Assembly: GCF_013839525.1 (NCBI RefSeq)
Contig: NZ_JACDIS010000001.1
Span: 496,001-560,000 of the forward strand
Origin: Chthonobacter rhizosphaerae
Lineage (GTDB): Bacteria > Pseudomonadota > Alphaproteobacteria > Rhizobiales > Pleomorphomonadaceae
Length of the DNA stretch: 64,000 bases
Direction: 5' to 3'
How positions within the stretch are numbered: position 1 is the first letter of the stretch; every line of letters starts with the position of its first letter. Positions 47,088 to 55,227 of the stretch are shown here, piece after piece. The translations under genes were made by a program, and so were the position numbers. The notes beneath the pieces were generated by a model that did no database searches, was not told the DNA's origin, and saw only the letters and a list, made by a program, of their open reading frames with translations.

Positions 47088-48022
47088 TTGCGGACGGCTC
47101 CGAAGGTGATGCCGCGAAGGAGGTGCTTCCTGAGCAGGATGGTGAACACCATCACGGGCAGGAGGAAGAGCGTCGCGCCGGCGGCCACGGCCGGCCAGTC
47201 CTGGCCGCCGACGCCGATGATGGTCGGGATGAAGGGCGGCGCCGTCTGCGCCTGGCCGGAGGTGAGCAGCACCGCGAAGGCGTACTCGTTCCACGCGAAG
47301 ATCAGGCAGAAGATGGCCGTCGAGGCGATGCCGGTGGCGGCCTGCGGCAGCACGACCTTGTAGAAGGCCTGGAAGCGCGTGTAGCCGTCGATGAGGGCGG
47401 CCTCCTCGTACTCCACCGGGATCTCGTCGATGAAGCCTTTGAGGAGCCAGACCGAGAGCGACAGGTTCACGGCGGTGTAGAGCAGGATCATGCCCGCGTG
47501 CGTGTCCGACAGGCCGACCGCCCGGTACATGAGGAAGATCGGGATGGCGACCGCGATCGGCGGCATCATCCGGGTGGAGAGGATGAAGAAGAGGAGATCG
47601 TCCTTGGCGGGGATCCTGAACCGCGAGAAGGCGTAGGCCGCGAAGGTGCCGAGGAAGACCGACAGGAAGGTGGACCCGAAGCCGATGACGACCGAGTTGA
47701 GGAAGCGCTCGCCGAAGCGGGACGGCCCGACGATCGTCATGTCGTATTGCGCGACGATCCGGTCGTACCAGGTTTCCGGCGGGTTGGCGGCCATGACCTC
47801 CGGCGGCTGCCGGGTGCGGGTGGTGAAGAGGTTGACGTAGCCTTCCAGGGTGGGCTCGAACACGACCTTGGGCGGATACGCGATGGCGTCCGACGGTGTC
47901 TTGAAGCCCGTCGCGATGATCCAGACGAGCGGCAGGATCGAGATCAGCGCGTAGGCCACCACGAGGGCGCCGGCGAACCACTTCTGCCCGGCGGAGGGTT
48001 CGGTGATCGAGGTGCTGCTCAT
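47084..48022 (-). CDS. ABC transporter permease 2 (GlpQ / MalG type)
   Basis: A 312-residue inner-membrane protein with six membrane segments, starting W-F-A-G-A-L-V-V-A-Y-A-L-I-S-I-L-P-L-V. The coupling EAA loop is E-Y-E-E-A-A-L-I-D-G-Y-T-R-F-Q-A-F-Y near residue 210. A periplasmic loop of about 60 residues (P-P-E-V-M-A-A-N-P-P-E-T-W-Y) after the first helix is longer than in MalG. ATG overlaps the stop of permease 1 (ATGA). It pairs with permease 1 to form the channel for the binding protein at 49068. Confidence 0.9.
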   Translation of the reverse strand: MSSTSITEPSAGQKWFAGALVVAYALISILPLVWIIATGFKTPSDAIAYPPKVVFEPTLEGYVNLFTTRTRQPPEVMAANPPETWYDRIVAQYDMTIVGPSRFGERFLNSVVIGFGSTFLSVFLGTFAAYAFSRFRIPAKDDLLFFILSTRMMPPIAVAIPIFLMYRAVGLSDTHAGMILLYTAVNLSLSVWLLKGFIDEIPVEYEEAALIDGYTRFQAFYKVVLPQAATGIASTAIFCLIFAWNEYAFAVLLTSGQAQTAPPFIPTIIGVGGQDWPAVAAGATLFLLPVMVFTILLRKHLLRGITFGAVRK

Positions 48023-48966
48023 CGCTGCTTCACCCTGTTGAGCGCCTTCACGTAGATGGCGGCGAGCCCGTAGACCGTCACGAAGAGGATGATGGCGTAG
48101 GCGGACGAGTAGCCCGTGCGCCACTTCTCGAACGCCTCCCGCTTCAGGTTGATGGAGGTGAGTTCGGTGACCGAGCCGGGCCCGCCGCCGGTGAGCTGCA
48201 CGACGAGGTCGAACATCTTGAAGTTCTCGATGCCCCGGAAGAGCACCGCGAGCATCAGGAAGGGCAGCACCAGCGGGACCGTGATGGTCCAGAACTGGCG
48301 CCACTTGGACGCCCGGTCGCATTCGGCGGCCTCGTAGAGGGAGTCCGGGATGGAGCGAAGGCCGGCCAGGCAGATCAGCATCACGAACGGCGTCCACATC
48401 CAGGTGTCCACGATGATGATCGCCCAGGGGGCGAGCGTCACGTCCGCGATCATGGAGAAGCTGGACGGGTCCGCGCCGGTCAGGAAGCCGACCGCGTAGT
48501 TGAAGAGGCCGATCTGCGGCTGGTAGAGAAAGGTCCAGAAGTTGCCGACCACGGCCGGCGACAGCATCATCGGCAGCACGATGACGGTGGTCCAGAGGTC
48601 GTTGCCCTTGAACTTCCGGTTGATCAGCCAGGCGAGCCAGAAGCCGATCAGGATCTGGAGGAACAGGGTCCAGAACAGGAAGTGGGCCGTCGCCTGCATG
48701 GTCAGCCAGATGTCGTCGTCCGACAGGATCCGGCTGTAGTTCTGCACGCCGACGAACTTCACCTCCTCGTTCGGCCGGTTGACCCGGAAGTTCGTGAAGC
48801 TCAGCCAGATCGTCCAGATCAGCGGGAAGATGTTGACCGCCAGCAGGAGCAGGATGGTCGGCCCCACGAAGATCCAGGCGAGCGCCCGGTCCGACAGGCC
48901 GCGGAAGCCGCGCGCGATCCTGCGCGGCGTCGCCTGGGCCGGGCGATCGATCGCTATCTTGGACAT
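48019..48966 (-). CDS. ABC transporter permease 1 (GlpP / MalF type)
   Basis: A 315-residue inner-membrane protein with six membrane segments: A-W-I-F-V-G-P-T-I-L-L-L-L-A-V-N-I-F-P-L-I-W-T-I first and I-I-L-F-V-T-V-Y-G-L-A-A-I-Y-V last. The coupling loop is S-L-Y-E-A-A-E-C-D-R-A-S-K-W-R-Q-F. It follows the binding-protein gene after 101 bp that contain the hairpin at 49038-49058. Its stop is shared with the start of permease 2. Sequence style and gene order match the glycerol and sugar-alcohol importers of Hyphomicrobiales. Confidence 0.9.
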   Translation of the reverse strand: MSKIAIDRPAQATPRRIARGFRGLSDRALAWIFVGPTILLLLAVNIFPLIWTIWLSFTNFRVNRPNEEVKFVGVQNYSRILSDDDIWLTMQATAHFLFWTLFLQILIGFWLAWLINRKFKGNDLWTTVIVLPMMLSPAVVGNFWTFLYQPQIGLFNYAVGFLTGADPSSFSMIADVTLAPWAIIIVDTWMWTPFVMLICLAGLRSIPDSLYEAAECDRASKWRQFWTITVPLVLPFLMLAVLFRGIENFKMFDLVVQLTGGGPGSVTELTSINLKREAFEKWRTGYSSAYAIILFVTVYGLAAIYVKALNRVKQR

Positions 48967-49037
48967 CGGATGTCCTTCTTGTCGCTAGGGAGGGCGTGCG
49001 CGGGGGTCGGGACGGCCCTCGCCCCGCGCGGCTCCGT

Positions 49038-49058
49038 CGCTCCGCCGAGGGCGGAGCG
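49038..49058 (-). promoter_or_regulatory. intergenic hairpin after the binding-protein gene
   Basis: CGCTCCGCC-GAG-GGCGGAGCG, a perfect 9-bp stem with 3-nt loop, 9 bp after the stop of the binding-protein gene and before permease 1. Such hairpins protect or partly terminate transcripts so that the binding protein is made in excess. Confidence 0.4.
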
Positions 49059-49067
49059 CACCGGTGC

Positions 49068-50393
49068 TCAGAGCTTGCCTTCGTCCTCGAAGACTTCCGT
49101 CCAGTCCTTCACGAGGCCGTCGAGAGCTTCCTGGGCGGTGCCGTTGCCGGCCACAACGTAGTTGTGGACGTGCTTCTGCATCGCCTGCAGGAGCGACGCG
49201 TAGGAGGGCTCGGCCCAGAAGTCCTTCACGATGGCCATGCTATCGAGGAAGGTCTGGGCGTAGGGCTGGCTGGTGGCGAAGCCCGGGTCCTCGACCACGG
49301 AGCGCAGGGCGGAATAGCCGCCCACGGACCACCACTTCTTCTGCACCTCCGGCTGGGCGAACCACTTGATGTAGGCGAGCGCCGCATCCTTGCTGTCGGT
49401 GTTCGCCACCACCGAGATGCCCTGGCCGCCCAGCTGGGCGAAGTGGCCCTTCGGCCCCGGCGGGTTGGGGAAGTAGCCGGACTTGTCGCCGCCGACGTTC
49501 GGATCGGCGTGCACGCCGGGCCAGATGAAGGCGAAGTTCATCTGCAGCGCCACCTGGCCGGACTTGTAGGCGTCGATGGTCTCGGACATGTACCAGTCGG
49601 ACGCGCCCGGCGGGGTGCAGCAGTCGTAGAGGGCCTTGTAGAACTCCAGGCCCTTGGCGGCGTCCGGCGAGTTGACGAAGCCCTCCAGGTCGTAGGGCTT
49701 CGACGGGTTCTGGTACTCGAAGCCGTAGTTGTAGAGGGCGTTGGTCACCCCCATGGTGATGCCCTCGGACCCGCGCTCCGTATAGATGGAGGCGCCGTAC
49801 ACCTTCTTGCCGTCGATCTCCCGGCCCTGGAAGAACTGGGCGATGTCCTTCAGCTCCTCCAGCGACTTCGGCACGGCGAGGTCGCGGCCGTAGGCCTTCT
49901 TGAACTCCTCCTGGAGTTCGGGCCGCGCGAACCAGTCCTTGCGGTAGGTCCAGCCCACCACGTCGCCGAAGGCGGGCAGCGCCCAGTAGTTCGGCGTGTT
50001 CTTCGGCCACTCGGCATAGCCGACCACCGTCGCCGGGATGAAGTCTTCCATCTTGATGCCGTTGGCATCGAAGAACTCGTTGAGCTTCAGATAATGCCCG
50101 TTCTCGGCGGCGCCGCCGATCCACTGGCTGTCGCCGATCATCAGGTCGCAGAGCTGCCCGCCTGAATTGAGCTCGTTCAGCATGCGGTCGGCGAAGTTCG
50201 GCCAGGGCACGAACTCGAACTGCATCGTATGGCCGGACTCCTTCTCGAAATCCTTGGAGAGCTCGACCAGCGCGTTGGCCGGGTCCCATGCGGCCCAGCA
50301 GAGCGTCAGATTGTCGGCCTTGGCGGATCCTGTTCCCAGCCCGAAACCGGCGACGGTGCCGGCGAGCGCCAGAGTGGCGATGTTTGCCCTCAT
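49068..50393 (-). CDS. ABC transporter periplasmic binding protein (glycerol / polyol / dihydroxyacetone type)
   Basis: A 441-residue protein with signal peptide M-R-A-N-I-A-T-L-A-L-A-G-T-V-A-G-F-G ending A-K-A. The mature part starts L-T-L-C-W-A-A-W-D-P-A-N-A-L-V and contains G-D-S-Q-W-I-G-G-A-A-E-N-G-H-Y, F-G-D-V-V-G-W-T-Y-R-K-D-W-F and a C-C pair in Y-D-C-C-T-P-P-G. It belongs to the large family 1 sugar-type binding proteins. ATG 50393 follows GGGAGG and starts the signal peptide. It is the first and probably most abundant product of the operon, under a promoter whose spacer holds a LacI-type operator. The substrate is inferred from the kinase at the end of the operon. Confidence 0.88.
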   Translation of the reverse strand: MRANIATLALAGTVAGFGLGTGSAKADNLTLCWAAWDPANALVELSKDFEKESGHTMQFEFVPWPNFADRMLNELNSGGQLCDLMIGDSQWIGGAAENGHYLKLNEFFDANGIKMEDFIPATVVGYAEWPKNTPNYWALPAFGDVVGWTYRKDWFARPELQEEFKKAYGRDLAVPKSLEELKDIAQFFQGREIDGKKVYGASIYTERGSEGITMGVTNALYNYGFEYQNPSKPYDLEGFVNSPDAAKGLEFYKALYDCCTPPGASDWYMSETIDAYKSGQVALQMNFAFIWPGVHADPNVGGDKSGYFPNPPGPKGHFAQLGGQGISVVANTDSKDAALAYIKWFAQPEVQKKWWSVGGYSALRSVVEDPGFATSQPYAQTFLDSMAIVKDFWAEPSYASLLQAMQKHVHNYVVAGNGTAQEALDGLVKDWTEVFEDEGKL

Positions 50394-50449
50394 TTCGAAC
50401 GTCCTCCCGTTCTTGTGCCGCGTCTCCTCCCGCAGCAGCATCATTCATA

Positions 50450-50469
50450 AATGAGGTGCGTACCTCATT
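50450..50469. promoter_or_regulatory. operator O1 inside the ABC operon promoter
   Basis: AATGAGGTGCGTACCTCATT, a 20-bp palindrome with one mismatched pair near the centre. On the minus strand TTGCAA (50468-50473) and TTATGA (50445-50450) are spaced exactly 17 bp and make a good sigma-70 promoter for the binding-protein gene. O1 fills the spacer, so a bound LacI protein would block transcription. Confidence 0.6.
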
Positions 50470-50481
50470 GCAATCTAATTC

Positions 50482-50497
50482 TGAGGTACGTACATCA
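50482..50497. promoter_or_regulatory. operator O2, nearer to the LacI gene
   Basis: TGAGGTACGTACATCA, seven of eight pairs matching. Its centre is 30 bp (about three helical turns) from that of O1. It shares TGAGGT-x-CGTAC with O1 and may serve autoregulation or looping-independent cooperative binding. Confidence 0.58.
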
Positions 50498-50568
50498 TAC
50501 TGAGCCGACGTCCTCTTGCCGTGGCTCGCGAAAACGACAACAAGGACAGGATCGGGAACGGAGAGCCT

Positions 50569-51618
50569 ATGCGTCCGACGACGAAAGATCTGGCGAGGGC
50601 CGCGGGCGTCAGTCTGGCCACGGTGGACCGCGTGTTGAACGGGCGAGCCGGCGTCCGCCAGGCCACCGTGGACGCCGTGAACGACGCGATCGAAAGGCTG
50701 GGCTTCGTCCGCAACCTGTCTGCCGCCAATCTGGCGCGCAGCCGCACCTACCGGTTCCGTTTCCTGCTGCCCCGCTCCGGCGATCTCTTCCTGGACAGCG
50801 TGGTGTCGCACATCGAGGAGGCGCGGCAGGCCTTCGCGGCGGAATTCGTCAACGTCGACCACCGGCGCGAGATCGGCAGCGATCCGCACCAGATCGCCCG
50901 CGTCCTGTCCGAGATCGACCTCGACACCCTGGACGGCGTCGCCCTGATGGCTCCGGAATCGCCGCAGGTGCGCGACGCCACCGCACGCCTGCGCGAACGC
51001 GGCGTGCACGTGGTCCAGTTCGTCTCCGGCCAGCCTGGGGATCGCGGGGTCGACTTCGTCGGCGTCGACAACCGCGCCGCCGGCGCGACGGCGGGGCGCA
51101 TCCTCGGTCGCTTCTGCGCGGGTCGGGGCGGCGAGATCCTCGTCATCACCGAAACCATGAACGCCCGCGACAGCCTGGAGCGACGCCACGGCTTCGACCT
51201 GGTGCTCGGCCGCGACTTTCCGAACCTGACGGCGCTTCCGACGCTGGAGAGCCACGGCGACGCCGAGCGGGCCCGGCTCATCGTCCGCAACGCCTACGCC
51301 AATCACCGGGCCATCATCGGCGCCTACGTGCTGAGTTCGGAGGCGAGGCTGGCCCTGGAGGCCATAGCGGCCGTCAGCGATCCGACGTCCCAGGTCATCA
51401 TCGCGCACGAGCGGACGCGCTTCTCCGAGGCGCTTCTCTGCAACGGCCAGCTGGACGCGGTGATCGCCCAGAACCCCGGCCATCTCGTCCGCAGCGCCAT
51501 CCGCGTCCTCCGTGCCCGCTGCGACGACCGCGAGCCCATCGCGTCCCAGGAGGAGATCCGGATCGAGATCCTGCTCCAGGAAAATCTCGGCGACCGGTTC
51601 ACGGCGAGGCGGGCCTGA
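50569..51618 (+). CDS. LacI-family repressor of the polyol/dihydroxyacetone importer
   Basis: A 349-residue regulator. The helix-turn-helix is T-T-K-D-L-A-R-A-A-G-V-S-L-A-T-V-D-R-V-L-N at about 4-24, with a hinge helix N-L-S-A-A-N-L-A-R. The sugar-binding core has G-V-A-L-M-A-P-E-S, V-D-F-V-G-V-D-N-R-A-A-G and I-I-G-A-Y-V-L-S. Position 19 in the recognition region is D-R-V-L-N rather than S-R-V-L-N, as in several alphaproteobacterial polyol regulators. ATG 50569 (GGAGAG upstream) is preferred to the GTG at 50521. It is divergent from the importer operon, with two matching operators between. The inducer is likely the imported substrate or its phosphate. Confidence 0.9.
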   Translation: MRPTTKDLARAAGVSLATVDRVLNGRAGVRQATVDAVNDAIERLGFVRNLSAANLARSRTYRFRFLLPRSGDLFLDSVVSHIEEARQAFAAEFVNVDHRREIGSDPHQIARVLSEIDLDTLDGVALMAPESPQVRDATARLRERGVHVVQFVSGQPGDRGVDFVGVDNRAAGATAGRILGRFCAGRGGEILVITETMNARDSLERRHGFDLVLGRDFPNLTALPTLESHGDAERARLIVRNAYANHRAIIGAYVLSSEARLALEAIAAVSDPTSQVIIAHERTRFSEALLCNGQLDAVIAQNPGHLVRSAIRVLRARCDDREPIASQEEIRIEILLQENLGDRFTARRA

Positions 51619-51957
51619 GCGGACCCGCCGGGCCGGTGAGGGCGGCCCACCTTGGCGCCGGCGGGAGTGGCGCGGGCCCAGCGCGCCCCCGAGTGAGCTC
51701 GACGGCAAGGCCGAGCCGGCGGCCGGCACCGTCCGCGACCGAAGGCTCGGACAGCATGGCGGCGCGCGTTCCGGCAGCGGACCTCACGCCGTCGGCGCAG
51801 ACAGGAACTGGTCATGGCCGGGCGCAGCAGGAGGCCGCAGACGACGAGACCGTCGTCCGTACCCGCCCGATCCGCCTTGGGAGCCGCCGCTGCCACGCCG
51901 ATCCCCTCCTCCCCCTCCCGTCGCACCCCTCACCCCCGGCGCCGCTCTCCGCCCGGG
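51619..51957. other. 339-bp region without a recognisable gene
   Basis: This lies between the convergent LacI and TRAP large-subunit genes. Open frames crossing it run on into other genes and have no credible ribosome site or conserved motif. It ends with a pyrimidine-rich stretch on the plus strand (about 51900-51940: runs of C and T with few purines). No clear hairpin terminator could be fixed. Confidence 0.6.
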
Positions 51958-53274
51958 TCAGCGGTACCAGAGCGCCAGCACCGGGAAGGCGATGACGAGC
52001 GCGAGGGCGAGCACCTGCAGGGCGATGAACGGCAGGAGCGAGCGGAAGATGGTGCCGAGCGAGATGTCCGGCGGCGCCACGCTCTTCAGGTAGAAGGCCG
52101 CGGGGCCGAACGGGGGCGACAGGAAGGACACCTGCATGTTCAACGAGAACAGCACGCCGAACCAGATCGGGTCGTAGCCGAGCGACACGACGATCGGCAC
52201 GAAGATCGGAATGGTCAGGAGGGCGATGCCGACCCAGTCGAGGAACATCCCGAGCACGGCGAGGATCAGCATCATGACGAGGATGATCACGATGGGCGTG
52301 TCGGAGACGCCGAGCAGCAGGCCCTTGATGAACTCGATGCCGCCCATGAGATTGTAGACGCCGATGAGGGCCGTCGCCCCGACGCCGATCCAGACGATCA
52401 TGCCGCAGGTGCGCAGCGTCTGGAGCGCGGCGTCCATCATCATGCGCCAGGTGAACTCGCCCCGAAGAATCGTCGACAGCACGACGCCGACGACGCCGAT
52501 CGCGGACGCCTCGGTGACCGACGCGATGCCGCCGTAGATCGACCCGAGCACGAACACGACGACGAGCAGCGGCAGCACGAGGCCCTTGAGGAGACGCAGC
52601 TTCTCCTTGGAATCGACGCGCTCCTCCACGCTCGGCACCGGGACCTTCTCCGGCGAGATCAGCCCGAGCACGAGCACGTAGCCGATGTAGAGGCCGGCCA
52701 GGAGGAGCCCCGGCACGAAGGAGGCGGTGAACAGCTCGCCGATGGAGACGTTGGCGGACAGGCCGTAGATGATCAGCACGATGGAGGGCGGGATCATCGT
52801 GCCGAGGGCGCCGCCGGCGCACACGATGCCGATGGCGAGCCGCCGGTCGTAGCCGAGCCGCAGCATCTGCGGCAGGGCCAGCAGGCCAAGCAGCACGATC
52901 TCGCCGCCGATGATGCCCGACATCGCCGCCAGCACCACGGCGACCAGCAGGGTCTGCACGCCCACGCCGCCGCGGATCCGGCCGGCGAACAGCCGCATGG
53001 CGTCGAAGAGGTCGCGGGCGATACCGGACCGGTCGAGCACCGACGCCATCAGGACGAACATCGGCACGGAGACGAACACGTACTGGGTGAGGAAGGAATA
53101 GATGCGCGTCGTGACGATCGGCACCGCCATCGGGCCGAACCATCCGAGGGCGAAGACGAGTGCCACCAGGATGGTCACGAAGGCGAGCTGCATGCCGGTG
53201 ACGAGCAGCGCCAGCAGCAGTCCGAACATGGCGAGACTGCCGCCGCCGATCCCGAGCGCCTGAAGATCAAACAT
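51958..53274 (-). CDS. dctM: TRAP transporter large permease subunit
   Basis: A 438-residue inner-membrane protein with about twelve membrane segments. Family marks include F-V-S-V-P-M-F-V-L-M-A, G-G-A-L-G-T-M-I-P-P-S-I-V-L-I-I-Y-G near residue 155, and S-V-T-E-A-S-A-I-G-V. It drives sodium-coupled uptake of a substrate, usually a carboxylate, delivered by the periplasmic protein. ATG 53274 overlaps the end of the small-subunit gene by 8 bp, which shows coupling and rules out the longer frame from 53304. The operon ends here, in the gene-free region. Confidence 0.92.
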   Translation of the reverse strand: MFDLQALGIGGGSLAMFGLLLALLVTGMQLAFVTILVALVFALGWFGPMAVPIVTTRIYSFLTQYVFVSVPMFVLMASVLDRSGIARDLFDAMRLFAGRIRGGVGVQTLLVAVVLAAMSGIIGGEIVLLGLLALPQMLRLGYDRRLAIGIVCAGGALGTMIPPSIVLIIYGLSANVSIGELFTASFVPGLLLAGLYIGYVLVLGLISPEKVPVPSVEERVDSKEKLRLLKGLVLPLLVVVFVLGSIYGGIASVTEASAIGVVGVVLSTILRGEFTWRMMMDAALQTLRTCGMIVWIGVGATALIGVYNLMGGIEFIKGLLLGVSDTPIVIILVMMLILAVLGMFLDWVGIALLTIPIFVPIVVSLGYDPIWFGVLFSLNMQVSFLSPPFGPAAFYLKSVAPPDISLGTIFRSLLPFIALQVLALALVIAFPVLALWYR

Positions 53275-53857
53275 CGTCGAACCGACCTTCCCCGGGAACG
53301 CCATGGTGCGCGTCCTGGTGAGGATCGCGTCTGAAGTGCCGCACGGCCTGCAGGATGAACTGCACGCACATGACGCAGAGGAGGATGAAGAGCGTCGCCT
53401 TCACGATCGCCGGGGTCGGCGGGTTCCAGGCGCTGCCGCTCGTCTCCAGCCGGAACTGGCCGCCCGGCATGTAGAAGGCCTTGTAGGCGAGGCTCCACGC
53501 CGCCCACGCCATCAGGGCGCAGGAGGCGGCGCCCACGAGGCTGATCACGATATCGAGCCGCCGCCGCGTCGGCGGCGAAACCTGGTCGTAGAGGAGGACG
53601 ACCCGGATGTGCCGGTCCGTCGCCAGGCAGTAGGCGCCGCCGAAGGCGAAGCAGAGCGCCGTCATGGCGATGGTCGTCTCGTGCACCCAGATCGTCGGGG
53701 CGTTGAAGACGTAGCGCATCACCACCTCGTAGAAGCTGAACAGCGTGACGAGGAGGAAGGCCACCGCGAAGATCGGCGCGAGCGGCATCAGGGCCGCCGA
53801 CAGGGGGTCCTGGGGCACATCCCGCACCTCCAGCCGCGGCTCGTTCTCAAGGCTCAT
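53267..53857 (-). CDS. dctQ: TRAP transporter small permease subunit
   Basis: A 196-residue inner-membrane protein with four membrane segments: P-I-F-A-V-A-F-L-L-V-T-L-F-S-F, I-A-M-T-A-L-C-F-A-F-G-G-A-Y, I-V-I-S-L-V-G-A-A-S-C-A-L and T-L-F-I-L-L-C-V-M-C-V-Q-F. The DctQ family segment E-V-V-M-R-Y-V-F-N-A-P follows helix 1, and H-I-R-V-V-L-L-Y follows helix 2. A long cytoplasmic tail (R-D-P-H-Q-D-A-H-H-G) overlaps the start of the large subunit. It lies 70 bp after the binding-protein gene. Confidence 0.9.
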   Translation of the reverse strand: MSLENEPRLEVRDVPQDPLSAALMPLAPIFAVAFLLVTLFSFYEVVMRYVFNAPTIWVHETTIAMTALCFAFGGAYCLATDRHIRVVLLYDQVSPPTRRRLDIVISLVGAASCALMAWAAWSLAYKAFYMPGGQFRLETSGSAWNPPTPAIVKATLFILLCVMCVQFILQAVRHFRRDPHQDAHHGVPGEGRFDDV

Positions 53858-53927
53858 CCGGCAACTCCTTCGGTGGTTGGCCGGGCACGCGGCCCGGCCG
53901 GACGCTGCGGCGAAGCGAGAGAACCGA

Positions 53928-54941
53928 TCAGAGACGGCCTTCCTGCTTCAGGTAGGCCGTGAGCGTGTCGTACACCTTCCGGGCATTCTCGGACCGCTCG
54001 GCGAACGCCGCCCACTGGTCCTGGGCGATCTGCCGGAACTTCTTCTTCTCGTCCTCGGACCAGCTGTGGATCGTGACGTCGCCCCGGGCGCGCAGCTTCT
54101 CGGCGACGGCTTCGTCGCGCTCGCGGATGCGCTTGGCGAGATCGTCGGCGTAGTGGGTGACCGACTCGGTCATGATCTGCTTCAGGTCGTCCGGCATGGC
54201 GTCCCACTTCGCCTTGTTCATCGACACCTCGTTGAGGGGCAGCGAGTGGAAGCCGGGCCAGATCGGGTGCTTGGCGACGTCGTGAAGACCCATGGAGTCG
54301 TTGGTCGCGAGCGTCGTCGCGTCGGCCGCGCTGATCACGCCCTTGTCCAGGGAGGTGAAGACCTCCGACTGGGGCAGGTTGACCGGCGACGCGCCGGCGG
54401 CCGCGAAGGCGGATTGCACCATGCCCTCGGGCGCCCGCATCTTGACGCCCTTCAGGCCGTCCACGCCGTCGATCGGCACCTTGGACGGGATGGCTTCGGC
54501 CGTCTGGGCCGCCGCGCCCAGGAACTGGACCCCATAGGGATTCAGGATCTCGTTGTAGAGCTCCTTGCCGCCGCCGTTCTCGAAGAAGCCGCGCAGCTCC
54601 TCCGGCGACGAATAGGCCCCGACCGGATTGCCGATCAGCGCGAAAGCCGCGTCCTTGCCGGTGAAGTAGGAACTGTCCGTGATGTGGCCGTCCAGGATGC
54701 CCGCGCCGACGGCGTCCAGGGTCTCGCCGTATTCCACGATCGATCCCACCGGCAGCATCTCGACCTGGATGCGGCCGCCGGACACCTCGGCGAGATGCTT
54801 GGCCCAGTCCTGCTGGACTTCGAAGGCGGCGGTTCCAGACGTGTCGCTGCTCTGGAACTTGAGTTGATAGGTTTCCTGGGCGGACGTCGCCGTCGACCAG
54901 AGACCCGCGATCACGGTCGCGGCGAGGAGCTGTTTGAACAT
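53928..54941 (-). CDS. dctP: TRAP transporter periplasmic solute-binding protein
   Basis: A 337-residue protein with signal peptide M-F-K-Q-L-L-A-A-T-V-I-A-G-L-W-S-T-A-T-S-A. The mature chain shows the DctP-family order: F-Q-S-S-D-T-S-G-T, L-P-V-G-S-I-V-E-Y-G-E-T-L-D-A-V, L-K-G-V-K-M-R-A-P-E-G-M with the arginine that binds the carboxylate, and V-F-T-S-L-D-K-G-V-I-S-A-A-D. The L-D-A-V-G-A-G-I-L-D-G-H and N-D-S-M-G-L-H-D-V-A-K segments resemble the branch that takes keto- or hydroxy-acids (TakP-like); the substrate is uncertain. GGGAGG lies before ATG 54941. First gene of a complete TRAP operon; no regulator is adjacent. Confidence 0.9.
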   Translation of the reverse strand: MFKQLLAATVIAGLWSTATSAQETYQLKFQSSDTSGTAAFEVQQDWAKHLAEVSGGRIQVEMLPVGSIVEYGETLDAVGAGILDGHITDSSYFTGKDAAFALIGNPVGAYSSPEELRGFFENGGGKELYNEILNPYGVQFLGAAAQTAEAIPSKVPIDGVDGLKGVKMRAPEGMVQSAFAAAGASPVNLPQSEVFTSLDKGVISAADATTLATNDSMGLHDVAKHPIWPGFHSLPLNEVSMNKAKWDAMPDDLKQIMTESVTHYADDLAKRIRERDEAVAEKLRARGDVTIHSWSEDEKKKFRQIAQDQWAAFAERSENARKVYDTLTAYLKQEGRL

Positions 54942-55227
54942 GGCGAATGCCTCCCGATTATTCTTGAGGTGAACGCGGAACGTCGCACCTTGCGGTCACG
55001 AGCCTCCCCACCGCGTGACGGAGCGACTGTCCGACACCACGACACGCAGATCAACCATGCAGGTTTTCCCATAAAGTTGCGCGGAGAGACGCGATCGCGG
55101 ACGCGCCGGTCCCGCAGCAGGACCCGGCGCGCGAAGGGTGTGAAGGACTGCGGGCGGCCCCGGGCACGCCGCCGCGCCCCGGCAAAGGTGGCGGCCCGGT
55201 TCGGACGCGACGCCAGGCGCGCGCGCT

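Noticed and set aside
51512-52093. A 193-codon plus-strand frame across the gap after the LacI gene.
   Set aside because: It overlaps the ends of two convergent real genes, is Arg/Pro/Ser-rich and has no start signal.
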